From positions 1 through 64,000 of the forward strand of contig CAITUP010000095.1 of NCBI GenBank assembly GCA_903895595.1: a stretch of 64,000 nucleotides of DNA. Reading direction: 5' to 3'. Each line of letters begins with the position of its first letter. Within the stretch, counting starts at the first letter, position 1. The position numbers and the translations under genes were made by a program. The notes beneath the pieces were generated by a model. That model was not told the DNA's origin and did not search any database. It worked only from the letters and a program-made list of their open reading frames with translations. The stretch comes from an uncultured Acetobacteraceae bacterium (GTDB lineage Bacteria > Pseudomonadota > Alphaproteobacteria > Acetobacterales > Acetobacteraceae). Below, piece after piece: positions 9,760 through 18,082 of the stretch.

Positions 9760-10587
9760 ATGAAGCAAACGCTGGAATACGCGCGCCACGATGGCGAAGC
9801 GCTGATCGCCGACATCTACGTTCCCGACGGTGCCGGCCCGTTCCCCGCGCTGGTGGGCGTGCACGGCGGCGGCTGGCAGCAGGGATCGCGCGAGATTTAC
9901 CGTTTCTGGGGCCCGTTCCTCGCGGCCCGAGGCTACGTGCTGATGGCCGTCGATTACCGCACCTCCGCCCCCGGCCGGAAATCCTATCCGCAGGCCGTGC
10001 ACGATGTCCGCGCCGCTGTGCAATTCATCAAAGGCGAAGCGGCCAGCTACAAAGTGGACCCGGCGCGCGTCGCGCTGATCGGCGATTCCGCCGGCGGCCA
10101 TCTGGCGACCCTTGTCGCGTTGGCTGGAGATTCCCCGACCTTCGCCGGCGCCTATCCCGACGACAAGCACGCCGCCATCCCCACCAAACCCAAAGCCGCC
10201 ATCGGCGTCTACGGCGTCTACGACATGGTTCGGCAATGGAACTCCGATCAGGTCACGCGCCCCCGAGATCAGATCACGCAACAATTCCTCGGCGTTGCGC
10301 CCATGGACGACCGGCGCATCTTCTTCGATGCCTCGCCCATCAGCTACGCAACGACGGCGAACAATACCATCGCCTTCCTGCTGGCCTACGGCGATGAAGA
10401 CGACATCGTCGACCGCGCCCAGGCCGACGCTTTCCTGATCGCGCTGAAGCAAGCAAAATTCTGGGCACGCAACGCCGTTTTCCCCGGCTGGGGCCACTAT
10501 TGGATGGCGACATCGCCCGAGGACCCGACAACGGGTTCGTATCGATTCGCGCCCCGGCTGCTGCGCTTCCTGGAAGAAAAATTGTGA
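9760..10587 (+). CDS. Alpha/beta hydrolase (HSL/carboxylesterase type)
   Basis: A 275-residue serine hydrolase. The oxyanion-hole motif GVHGGGWQQGS lies near residue 34, the nucleophile elbow GDSAGGHLA near 108, the acid in AYGDEDDIVD near 210 and the histidine in GWGHYW near 246, so the full catalytic triad is present. There is no signal peptide, so it acts in the cytoplasm on a carboxylic ester or lactone of unknown identity. The stop overlaps the GTG start of the molybdoenzyme gene (GTGA), so the two are translated together. Confidence 0.85.
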   Translation: MKQTLEYARHDGEALIADIYVPDGAGPFPALVGVHGGGWQQGSREIYRFWGPFLAARGYVLMAVDYRTSAPGRKSYPQAVHDVRAAVQFIKGEAASYKVDPARVALIGDSAGGHLATLVALAGDSPTFAGAYPDDKHAAIPTKPKAAIGVYGVYDMVRQWNSDQVTRPRDQITQQFLGVAPMDDRRIFFDASPISYATTANNTIAFLLAYGDEDDIVDRAQADAFLIALKQAKFWARNAVFPGWGHYWMATSPEDPTTGSYRFAPRLLRFLEEKL

Positions 10588-12761
10588 TCGTTTACGAGGC
10601 GCCTCGTCCCGCGGCGAAACCCGGGGAAACAATTGTCACCAGCACCTGCGGCCATAATTGCGGCGGGCGCTGCGTGGTGAACGCGCATGTCGCGGATGGG
10701 CGCATCGTGCATATCTCCACCGACCAGCGCCGCTGGAACCCGGACAATCCGCCGCTGCCGGCCTGCGCCCGCGGCGTCGGCCAGATCGAGCGCGTCTATC
10801 ACCCCGACCGCCTAAAATACCCCATGCGTCGCTCCGGCCCGCGGGGATCGGGTCAGTTCGCCCGCATCTCCTGGGATGAGGCGCTGCACGAAGTCGCGGC
10901 GCAAATGCAACGGATCCGCGGTACCTATGGCAGCGCCGCGATTTTGGACGCGTCCCGCACTGGCAGTCTGTCCGCCCTGCACGGCCGCGGTGTGGCGCAG
11001 CGCTTCCTCTATATGGCTGGCGGCTGCACCGAACTCTGGTCCAACATGTCGGCCGAGGCCGAGGTTTTCGCCGTCCGCACAACCTTTGGCAAAGACACCC
11101 CCTACAAGGCCGCCGGCCGCGAGCCGACGGATTACGTCAACTCGAAGTTCATTCTGATGTGGGGATGGAGCCCCGGCGACGGCACCTTCGGCACCGGCAC
11201 CATGCCGTACCTGCGGCAGGCCAAGGCCGCCGGCACCCGCATCGTCTGCGTCGATCCGCGCCAGACTGCCTCCAGCCGCATTCTCGCGGACGAGCACATT
11301 TTCATCCGCCCCTCCACCGACGCGGCGGCTTTGAGCGCGATGGCCTATGTCATCGTCAGCGAGAACCTGCACGACCAAGAATTCTGCGACCGCCACGTCC
11401 TCGGCTTCGACGGGCCCGCGACGCCTGTGACGTATCGTGCCTATCTGATGGGCGAGACCGACGGGTTGCCGAAAACCCCGGAATGGGCGGCGGACATCAC
11501 CGGTATTCCCTCGGAAACCATCCGTCGTATCGCTCGGGAATTCGCCACCAGCAAACCCGCCGCGATCCAATGCGGCTACGCACCGGGCCGCACGCTGTAC
11601 GGGGAACAATTCCACCGAGCGGCTTATGCGCTGGCGGCCATCACCGGCAATGTCGGCATTGCCGGAGGGAATTCCGGCGTCAGCAACGGCGCGACCGGCC
11701 AGCGCATGGTCGCGGCGCTGCCGATCGGGAAAAATCCCATCGATGCGCGTGTGTCCTCGCCGTTGCTGGCCGATCTGCTGGCGCGCGGCAAAGCTGGCGG
11801 CTACCCCGCCGATATCAAAATGATCTATTCCGCCGGTGGCAACCTGTTCAATCAGGCGCCCAACGCGGCGAAAATCGCCGCATCGCTGGACGGCGTCGAA
11901 TTCATCGTAGCACAGGACAATTTCCTCACGCCCACCGCCCGCCACGCCGATATTCTGCTGCCCGCGACAACGTCGTGGGAGCGGAACGACGTTCACACCC
12001 CCTGGTCCGGCGCTGGCCACTACGCGATCTACATGCGCCAAGTGATCGAGCCGATGTACGAATGCCGCGACGATATCGATATTTTCTCCGATCTCGCACA
12101 GCGGCTGGGCATCGCCGGCTACAACGACAAGACCGAAACGGATTGGCTGCGCGACCTGACCGGCAAAGCCATCGGTGATTTCGATGCGTTCCGGGAGGCC
12201 GGCGTCGCCCGCTTCCCCAAGCCGAAGGACGCAGCCGCCTTCGCGGCGGAAATTCGCGGCGAGAAGCCCTTCTCCACGCCGTCCGGCAAGATCGAGATTT
12301 ATTCCACCACGCTGGCGGCCAATCCCGATCCGTACGGCCTCGGCCCGATCGACGTCATCCCGACCTGGATGCCGCCACCCACGGACCCGAAATATCCGCT
12401 CCAGCTCTGTTCCCCGAAATCCCGCGCGAGGACGCATTCCATCCACGGCAACCAACCGCTTCTGGCGCGAGTCGATCCCGATACGGTCTGGATGCACCCC
12501 CACGACGCAAGCGCCCGAGGCATCGCCAACGGTCAGCGCGTGAAAATATCCAGCGCGGCCGGCGCCACCGTCCTGCCGGCCGAAATCACCGACCGGATTG
12601 CGCTCGGCGTTGTATCGATCAAGGAAGGCGCCTGGTTCACACCGGATGCCGCCGGCACCGATACCGCCGGGTGCGGTAACGTGCTGACGCTTGACCGCTC
12701 CGCCGCCTGTGGGGCAACGACGTACAATACCAACCAAGTAGAGATCGAGGCTTTAACATGA
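10584..12761 (+). CDS. Molybdopterin oxidoreductase, DMSO reductase family
   Basis: A 725-residue bis-MGD enzyme of the DMSO reductase/formate dehydrogenase superfamily. The N-terminus carries a 4Fe-4S motif (TCGHNCGGRC with a later PACARG cysteine, a CxxxCxxxC...C spacing). Central parts match the family (WSPGDGTFGTG, CVDPRQTASS, FIRPSTDAAAL, QDNFLTPTARHADILLPATT), and the C-terminal MGD domain includes HPHDASARGIANGQRVKI. No Tat signal is visible, so it is probably cytoplasmic. The GTG at 10584 overlaps the preceding stop and places the cysteine motif about 20 residues in. Its stop overlaps the entericidin start. Substrate unknown; no dedicated electron-transfer subunit is adjacent. Confidence 0.85.
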   Translation: MIVYEAPRPAAKPGETIVTSTCGHNCGGRCVVNAHVADGRIVHISTDQRRWNPDNPPLPACARGVGQIERVYHPDRLKYPMRRSGPRGSGQFARISWDEALHEVAAQMQRIRGTYGSAAILDASRTGSLSALHGRGVAQRFLYMAGGCTELWSNMSAEAEVFAVRTTFGKDTPYKAAGREPTDYVNSKFILMWGWSPGDGTFGTGTMPYLRQAKAAGTRIVCVDPRQTASSRILADEHIFIRPSTDAAALSAMAYVIVSENLHDQEFCDRHVLGFDGPATPVTYRAYLMGETDGLPKTPEWAADITGIPSETIRRIAREFATSKPAAIQCGYAPGRTLYGEQFHRAAYALAAITGNVGIAGGNSGVSNGATGQRMVAALPIGKNPIDARVSSPLLADLLARGKAGGYPADIKMIYSAGGNLFNQAPNAAKIAASLDGVEFIVAQDNFLTPTARHADILLPATTSWERNDVHTPWSGAGHYAIYMRQVIEPMYECRDDIDIFSDLAQRLGIAGYNDKTETDWLRDLTGKAIGDFDAFREAGVARFPKPKDAAAFAAEIRGEKPFSTPSGKIEIYSTTLAANPDPYGLGPIDVIPTWMPPPTDPKYPLQLCSPKSRARTHSIHGNQPLLARVDPDTVWMHPHDASARGIANGQRVKISSAAGATVLPAEITDRIALGVVSIKEGAWFTPDAAGTDTAGCGNVLTLDRSAACGATTYNTNQVEIEALT

Positions 12762-12907
12762 CCAAACGCACCGCCGCCTTCGCCGCCCTGCTTGCGCTCG
12801 CCAGCGCCCTCAGCGCCTGCAACACCATCGCCGGTGCCGGCGAAGACCTCAGCGCCGCCGGCAAAGCCGTGACCCGCGGCGCCGAGAAAGTCGGCGGATC
12901 AAAGTAG
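12758..12907 (+). CDS. Entericidin A/B-family small lipoprotein
   Basis: A 49-residue membrane lipoprotein. A Lys/Arg start (MTKRT) is followed by an alanine/leucine-rich signal and a lipobox ending LSAC near residue 21. Then comes NTIAGAGEDLSAAGKAVTRGAEKVGG, the ECN repeat-like amphipathic helix of entericidins. Family members are abundant small envelope lipoproteins described as antidote/toxin or stationary-phase bacteriolytic peptides; in alphaproteobacteria their role is unclear. The ATG overlaps the stop of the molybdoenzyme gene (ATGA), an unusual setting. The 3' end overlaps the convergent luciferase-like gene by 9 bases. Confidence 0.85.
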   Translation: MTKRTAAFAALLALASALSACNTIAGAGEDLSAAGKAVTRGAEKVGGSK

Positions 12908-13945
12908 TTCCGGCGCCACCTGTTCCCGGAACAAGGTCAGGCTGTGGGCTGTGTCCTCATAGGACATCGGCCCCAGCCGGAATTGCATGATCAGCCCGCC
13001 CACCCCCGTCCGGTGCAGCGCCGCCAGTTTCTCCGCCACCGTCGCGGGGGAGCCGTAGACCAGCGAGTGCTCCACGACGGTGCGGGCAGGCGGCGCGGTA
13101 TTGGCGGCGGGCATCGGCAGGATGGAAACGCCCTGTTCCCGGTAGACCTGCAGCCGCATCGCCGCGCGCATGTCCTGCATCGCCTGGAACGCCGGCACGG
13201 CGATGCGTTCGGCCTCCGCGTCGGTTTCGGCAACGAAGACGTTGCGCCAGACCCAGCATTCCGACACCAGATATTCGACGGCCGCGTCCGTTAATCCCTG
13301 TTCCCGCAACGCGCCACGGTAAACATCCATCCGGCGGGCGGTTTCGGCGTTGGTTTGCACGTTCATCATGAAGGGCCGACCCTGACGCGCCACATCCAGC
13401 ATGCCGTGTTCGGTCGCCGCCGCGCGAATCACGAACGGATACGGTTTCGTATACGGGGCAGGCCGCAGCGCCGGGAGTTTCAGGTCGAAATATTTTCCAT
13501 GATGCTCGAATTTCTCGCCCTTCCAGGCCTGCAACATGATGGCCTCGGCTTCCTCGAACCGGCCCTGTGCTTCGTTGTGATCGATGCCGAAGCCCTGGTA
13601 ATCGTAAATGTTGTAAGCCGTCCCACGCCCCAATCCGACAATCAGCCGCCCCTTACTCAAATGGTCGATCAACGCCATCTGCTCGGCCATCCGTATGGGA
13701 TGATGCAGCGCCATCTGCGCCACCGCGAAGCCGATACGCGCATTCGTGGTCGTCACCGCCAGCGCCGCCGCCATGGTTACCGGGTCCACATAGGCGCAGA
13801 TGCCGTCGAAATGATGCTCTGCCAGCCAGATCGCGTCGTAGCCGAGGCGGTCGGTCAGCAGCGCCTCCTGATACGTCTCATCGATGATGCGGCCATCGTC
13901 GTCCGGCGAGCGGCTTTCGGGGAACAGGAAGTTGGAGATTTTCAT
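12899..13945 (-). CDS. LLM-class flavin-dependent oxidoreductase (luciferase-like)
   Basis: A 348-residue F420/FMN-type (beta/alpha)8 monooxygenase. It starts MKISNFLFPESR and carries the bacterial luciferase-like segments DAIWLAEHHFDGICAYVDPV, IGFAVAQMALHHPIRMAEQMA and GRLIVGLGRGTAYNIYDYQGFG. The ATG at 13945 has AAGGAG about 9 bases upstream. Such enzymes oxidise alkanesulfonates, aldehydes or xenobiotics with reduced flavin from a separate reductase, which is not seen nearby. It is divergent from the threonine aldolase gene. Confidence 0.83.
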   Translation of the reverse strand: MKISNFLFPESRSPDDDGRIIDETYQEALLTDRLGYDAIWLAEHHFDGICAYVDPVTMAAALAVTTTNARIGFAVAQMALHHPIRMAEQMALIDHLSKGRLIVGLGRGTAYNIYDYQGFGIDHNEAQGRFEEAEAIMLQAWKGEKFEHHGKYFDLKLPALRPAPYTKPYPFVIRAAATEHGMLDVARQGRPFMMNVQTNAETARRMDVYRGALREQGLTDAAVEYLVSECWVWRNVFVAETDAEAERIAVPAFQAMQDMRAAMRLQVYREQGVSILPMPAANTAPPARTVVEHSLVYGSPATVAEKLAALHRTGVGGLIMQFRLGPMSYEDTAHSLTLFREQVAPELL

Positions 13946-14044
13946 CCGGTTGGCTCCTTGCACGTTCGGCAGCATCCACTGGCGCGGCTTCGCGGGCAAT
14001 GGCCGGCGTGATAGGCTGACGCGACCACCGCACGAGTGCCCGCC

Positions 14045-15109
14045 ATGAGCTTCGAACCCACCCGCTTCGACCCCGCTTTTCCGATCCGCATCGACCTGTA
14101 TTCCGACACGCGCACCAAACCGACGCGCGCCATGCGGGAAGCGATGCTGGATGCCGAGGTTGGGGACGAACAGGCCGGCACCGATCCGTCTGTCTGGGCG
14201 CTGTGCGATTACGCGGCGGCGTTGATGGGGAAGGAGGCCGCGTTGTTCGCGCCGTCCGGCACCATGTGCAACCAGATCGCCATCGCCACCCATTGCCGCC
14301 CCGGCGACGAAATCCTGGCGCATGAAGACGCCCACATCCAATCCAGCGAGGCCGGCGCGCCGGGCGCCATCAGCGGCGTTCTGATCCGTGGGCTGCAAGG
14401 CGAACGCGGGATTTTCTCGGCCGATACACTGAAGGAAGCCATCCGCCCCGTATCGCGTTACGCGCCCCCGCAGACGTTGGTGGAGGTCGAGCAGACCGCC
14501 AATAAAGGCGGCGGCGCCTGCTGGACGGTCGAGGGGTTGCAAGCGGTATCGGACGTCGCCCATGCAAACGGCATGCAGGTACACATGGACGGCGCCCGCT
14601 TGATGAATGCCGCCGTGAAGCTGGGCGTCTCGGCGGCGGACATCGCCGGTCCTTGCGATTCAGTGTGGCTGGATTTCACCAAAGGCCTCGGTGCGCCACT
14701 TGGGGCCGTGCTGGTGGGAAGCAAAGCGTTTATCGGCGAGGCTTGGCGGTGGAAGCAGCGCCTCGGCGGTTCCATGCGCCAGGGCGGCATGAACGCGGCG
14801 GCGTGTCTATATTCGCTCCAGCACCACATCGATCGTTTGGCCGAGGATCACGCCAACGCGGCGGCTCTGGCGCGCGGCATGGCGCAGATTCCAGGGATTA
14901 CGGTGGAAATGCCGGAGACCAATCTGGTGTTCTTCGATATCCGAGGCACCGGCATGACGATGCCGCAATTCGCCGCCAAGCTGCGCCCCCACGGCGTGTC
15001 GGTGTCGTCGACGGATGCTTATCGCGGCCGCGCCTGCCTGCATTTGGACGTAAGTGCGGCGCAGGTGGACGAAGCGTTGGGGATCATGCGGCAGGTGGTT
15101 GGGGGTTAA
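14045..15109 (+). CDS. Threonine aldolase-family PLP enzyme
   Basis: A 354-residue fold-type I PLP enzyme matching low-specificity L-threonine aldolase. It has IDLYSDTRTKPTRAMREAM at the N-terminus, FAPSGTMCNQIA (phosphate loop), VHMDGARLMNAAV (the Asp that contacts the pyridine nitrogen) and DFTKGLGAPLGAV with the Schiff-base lysine near residue 218. It cleaves beta-hydroxy amino acids to glycine and an aldehyde. ATG 14045 is preferred over GTG 14036 because it is the first ATG, although neither has a strong ribosome site. The 3' end overlaps the convergent second luciferase-like gene by 4 bases. Confidence 0.87.
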   Translation: MSFEPTRFDPAFPIRIDLYSDTRTKPTRAMREAMLDAEVGDEQAGTDPSVWALCDYAAALMGKEAALFAPSGTMCNQIAIATHCRPGDEILAHEDAHIQSSEAGAPGAISGVLIRGLQGERGIFSADTLKEAIRPVSRYAPPQTLVEVEQTANKGGGACWTVEGLQAVSDVAHANGMQVHMDGARLMNAAVKLGVSAADIAGPCDSVWLDFTKGLGAPLGAVLVGSKAFIGEAWRWKQRLGGSMRQGGMNAAACLYSLQHHIDRLAEDHANAAALARGMAQIPGITVEMPETNLVFFDIRGTGMTMPQFAAKLRPHGVSVSSTDAYRGRACLHLDVSAAQVDEALGIMRQVVGG

Positions 15110-16236
15110 ACCGCCCCCGGAACCCGCAATCCCAACCGTTCCAACCGTGGCAGTACCTCCTGCACGAAATACGGAATTTCCTTGAGGTAATCCACAAACG
15201 CCACCGTGCACCCCGCAAGCCCGGTGGCGCTCATGCGCGCCATTTCCTCTGCGATATCGTCGGGATTCCCCACGAACGGATACGTGCCCGGATAGGCGCC
15301 ATCGTAACGAAAATTCCCAGGCCGGGTGAACCGCGTTTCGAACGGCCGAGCGATACGGGCGTTGCCGATCCCCGAGACGGCACCGCGGTTGCCGCGATAA
15401 TATGCCTGCCCGTCGGTGTCGGCCATTTCCTCGGCGAAGTAGTGGAAATAGTCCTCCGCTTCCTTCCGCGTCGGACGGCAAACCACATGGCTCATGGTGA
15501 AGACCGAAATCTCCCGGTTATGCGCCTTCATATGCTCCGTGACATCGGCCAGCATCGGCGGTACCTGATCCAGCTCCGTCACGTTCAGGAACAGCACATC
15601 CGCGCTGCGTGCCGCGAAATCCCGCCCGCGGGGCGAAAAGCCGGCCGACATGACCGGCGGCCAAGGGCGTTGGATGGAAACCGGATCGGTCTGGCACCGC
15701 TTGAGGTCGAAAAACTGGCCTTTCCAGTCGAACTCCGGCCCGCCTTCCAGCAGCTTCGACCAGATATCGAACCATTCCTGCCCATGATCGTAACGCGTAT
15801 CCGGATCGATGGTGACGCCGTGCAGGTCGAACTCGGCCTGGTTCCAGCCGCACACGATATTCAGCCCGGCGCGCCCGTGAGTCACATGATCGATCGTGGC
15901 CATGGCCTTGGCGCCGAAGGCCGGCGTAATCAACGGCACATGCACTGTGCAGAAAATCGCGATCCGCTTGGTCACGGCGCCCAAAGCCGCGCCGTGCGTC
16001 AGCGTCTCATACGATTTTCCGTAGATATTGGCCTTGCCCTGGTACCCGCGCCATTTCGCCACCGGCAGAATGAACTCGATCCCAGCATTGTCGGCGATCT
16101 GGCTCATGGCGACGATATCGTCCCAATTCGCCTTCCAGCGTTCGGGCGCGAGGCTCATGGTCAGCCCGCCATCGCAATTGGCGCTGAAAATCCCCAGCTT
16201 GAAGCGGTTGGGTCCGAACAGAGGGTTACGCTGCAT
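15106..16236 (-). CDS. LLM-class flavin monooxygenase, RutA/SsuD/SfnG-like
   Basis: A 376-residue luciferase-like monooxygenase. The N-terminus NPLFGPNRFKLGIFSANCDG and the segments IEFILPVAKWRGYQG, HVTHGRAGLNIVCGWNQAEF and RYDHGQEWFDIWSKLLEG fit the branch holding pyrimidine oxygenase RutA and the alkanesulfonate/dimethylsulfone enzymes. It inserts oxygen using FMNH2 from a separate reductase, not found here. It ends 4 bases into the threonine aldolase gene, and its start is 2 bases from the stop of the small dehydratase subunit gene transcribed in the same direction, so it is likely the last gene of that operon. Confidence 0.83.
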   Translation of the reverse strand: MQRNPLFGPNRFKLGIFSANCDGGLTMSLAPERWKANWDDIVAMSQIADNAGIEFILPVAKWRGYQGKANIYGKSYETLTHGAALGAVTKRIAIFCTVHVPLITPAFGAKAMATIDHVTHGRAGLNIVCGWNQAEFDLHGVTIDPDTRYDHGQEWFDIWSKLLEGGPEFDWKGQFFDLKRCQTDPVSIQRPWPPVMSAGFSPRGRDFAARSADVLFLNVTELDQVPPMLADVTEHMKAHNREISVFTMSHVVCRPTRKEAEDYFHYFAEEMADTDGQAYYRGNRGAVSGIGNARIARPFETRFTRPGNFRYDGAYPGTYPFVGNPDDIAEEMARMSATGLAGCTVAFVDYLKEIPYFVQEVLPRLERLGLRVPGAV

Positions 16237-16237
16237 G

Positions 16238-16738
16238 TCAGGCCACCTGGAATGTCTTGTGCTTGCGGATATGCGCGGCCAAACCGCCGTCGCGCACGAT
16301 GTTGATCATGACTTTCGGCAGCGGTGCGGCTTCGATCGGGGCGCCGGTCGAAACGTTCCGGCCGGTGCCGGCCTCCAGATCGAATTCAAGGTCGTCGCCC
16401 GTGGAGATCGCCGACGTGTCGCAGATGAACACCGGCAGGCCGATATTGATGGCGTTGCGGAAGAAGATGCGGGCGAAGGACGGCGCCACCACCACACCGA
16501 TGCCGGCCGCCTTGATGACCAGCGGTGCCCCTTCGCGCGACGATCCGCAGCCGAAATTCTTGCCGGCCACCAGGATATCGCCGGGGCGGACGCGCTGGCC
16601 GAAACCGGGATCGATATCCTCCATCAAATGCCGCGTCAGATCGCGCGGATCGAGCGACGCGGTCTTGTATTTCGATGCGATGATGTAGTCGGTGTTGATG
16701 TCGTCGCCGAAGCAGTGGGCGCGTCCCGCGATGTTCAT
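16238..16738 (-). CDS. Isopropylmalate dehydratase/aconitase-type small subunit (LeuD-like)
   Basis: A 166-residue swivel domain of the aconitase superfamily (archaeal-type LeuD/HacB/DmdB group). It begins MNIAGRAHCFGDDINTDYI, then SKYKTASLDPRDL, and the substrate-binding loop FGCGSSREGAPLVIKAAGIG, where most family members have His or Gln in place of the Gly after REx. It pairs with the large subunit whose stop overlaps this start (ATGA). Together they would isomerise or dehydrate a malate derivative. The position next to an isocitrate-lyase-family gene points away from leucine synthesis. Confidence 0.85.
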   Translation of the reverse strand: MNIAGRAHCFGDDINTDYIIASKYKTASLDPRDLTRHLMEDIDPGFGQRVRPGDILVAGKNFGCGSSREGAPLVIKAAGIGVVVAPSFARIFFRNAINIGLPVFICDTSAISTGDDLEFDLEAGTGRNVSTGAPIEAAPLPKVMINIVRDGGLAAHIRKHKTFQVA

Positions 16739-18003
16739 GGGATCATCTCCTGATGCAGCCGGGGATCGGTGATCCACCCCGTCAAAGCCGAAGCCGCCGC
16801 CGTGGCGGGCGATGCCAGATAGATAAAGCTTTCCGCGTTCCCCAACCGCCCCTTGAAATTCCGGTTGGCGGTGGACAGCACGTTTTCCCCCACGTCCGGC
16901 ACCGCGAAATGGCACCCGCCGGCACACCCCGAGCACCCGGGTGTGGCGATGACGGCGCCGGCTTCCACCAACGTGGCCAGGACGCCGGATTGCATCGTCT
17001 CCACCATCGTGTCGCGCGACGACGGTGTGACGATCAGCCGCACGCCGGGGGCGATGCGTTTGCCTTTCAGGATGCGCGCGGCCTCGGCCAGATCGGAGGA
17101 TCGGGCCGCGTTGCAGGTGCCGATGACGACCTGATGCACCCGCGTGCGCGGCAGGTCCTCGATGGCGACGACCTTGTCCACGTTGTGGGGCAGTGCGATG
17201 CGGGGAGTCAGCGTGCTGGCATCGATGTCCACGATTTCCCGGTAGACAGCGTCGGGATCGGCCGTCAGATGTGTCCATTCCCGCTGCAACCGCCCCTTCA
17301 GCCAAGCCTCCGTCGTCGCGTCGGTGCCAATAAGACCGGCCTTGGCGCCCATCTCGATGGCGAGGTTCGTGAGCGTAAACCGCCCGTCCATCCCCATCGC
17401 ATCGATCGCCGGCCCGGCGAACTCGATGGCTGCGTAATTCGCCCCGTCCGCGCCGATCCGCGCCGCGATCGCCAGAACCAAATCCTTCGCCCCAACCCCG
17501 CTCGGCAGAGCGCCATGGCACCGCACCAGAATCGACTCCGGCACCCGCATCCAAAGCTGCCCCGTCGCCATCGCCGCCGCCATGTCGGTGGAGCCGACCC
17601 CCGTCGTGAACGCCGCCAGCGCCCCACCCGTGCAGGAATGAGAATCCGACCCGATCGCCAGATCGCCGGGCGCGATGTGGCCTCGTTCGGGCAGCACGAC
17701 ATGGCTGATCCCGTCGCCCATTTCATACAGCCGCACGCCCTGTTCCAGAGCAAACGCGCGCAGTTTGGTATGGGCGGCGGCGGACACGGCGTTGGGGCTG
17801 GGGTGATGATCCAGGAACAGGATGTATTTCGAGGAATCCCACACCCTATCGGTGCCCATGCTCGTCAGCAGCTCCATCGCCAGCGGGCGGTTGCCGTCGT
17901 GCGAATACGTCAGGTCCAGCGACGCCACCACGATATCCCCGGCGCGCGTGTCCTGCCCGCTTTTGGCCGACAGGATCTTCTCCGAAATCGTCTTGCCGGC
18001 CAT
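16735..18003 (-). CDS. Isopropylmalate dehydratase/aconitase-type large subunit (LeuC-like)
   Basis: A 422-residue 4Fe-4S dehydratase subunit. It starts MAGKTISEKILSAKSG and contains KYILFLDHHPSPN, RGHIAPGDLAIGSDSHSC, GTCNAARSSD (first cluster cysteine) and TPGCSGCAGGCHF (the remaining cysteines, with an extra one), ending FKGRLGN. This is the short LeuC2/HacA/DmdA type rather than the long enterobacterial LeuC. ATG 18003 is chosen as the start of the conserved domain; upstream codons read as a spurious extension. It is divergent from the lyase gene across 79 bases that should carry both promoters. Known relatives act on isopropylmalate, citramalate, homoaconitate or 2,3-dimethylmalate. Confidence 0.86.
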   Translation of the reverse strand: MAGKTISEKILSAKSGQDTRAGDIVVASLDLTYSHDGNRPLAMELLTSMGTDRVWDSSKYILFLDHHPSPNAVSAAAHTKLRAFALEQGVRLYEMGDGISHVVLPERGHIAPGDLAIGSDSHSCTGGALAAFTTGVGSTDMAAAMATGQLWMRVPESILVRCHGALPSGVGAKDLVLAIAARIGADGANYAAIEFAGPAIDAMGMDGRFTLTNLAIEMGAKAGLIGTDATTEAWLKGRLQREWTHLTADPDAVYREIVDIDASTLTPRIALPHNVDKVVAIEDLPRTRVHQVVIGTCNAARSSDLAEAARILKGKRIAPGVRLIVTPSSRDTMVETMQSGVLATLVEAGAVIATPGCSGCAGGCHFAVPDVGENVLSTANRNFKGRLGNAESFIYLASPATAAASALTGWITDPRLHQEMIP

Positions 18004-18082
18004 GCGCGCAACCCCCGTATCTGGACCCGGGCCGGATGTTAGCCCTACCATTCCCGCCAGCAAAGCAAGGGAAACGCCGACC

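Noticed and set aside
10812-12737. A 641-codon minus-strand frame across the DMSO-reductase-family gene
   Set aside because: Antisense shadow; the plus-strand protein keeps its cofactor motifs over the whole length.
16238-18003. Calling these genes leuC/leuD of leucine synthesis
   Set aside because: They are the short archaeal-type form, lie beside a C-C lyase and not leuA/leuB, and the small subunit has an unusual REGAP loop.
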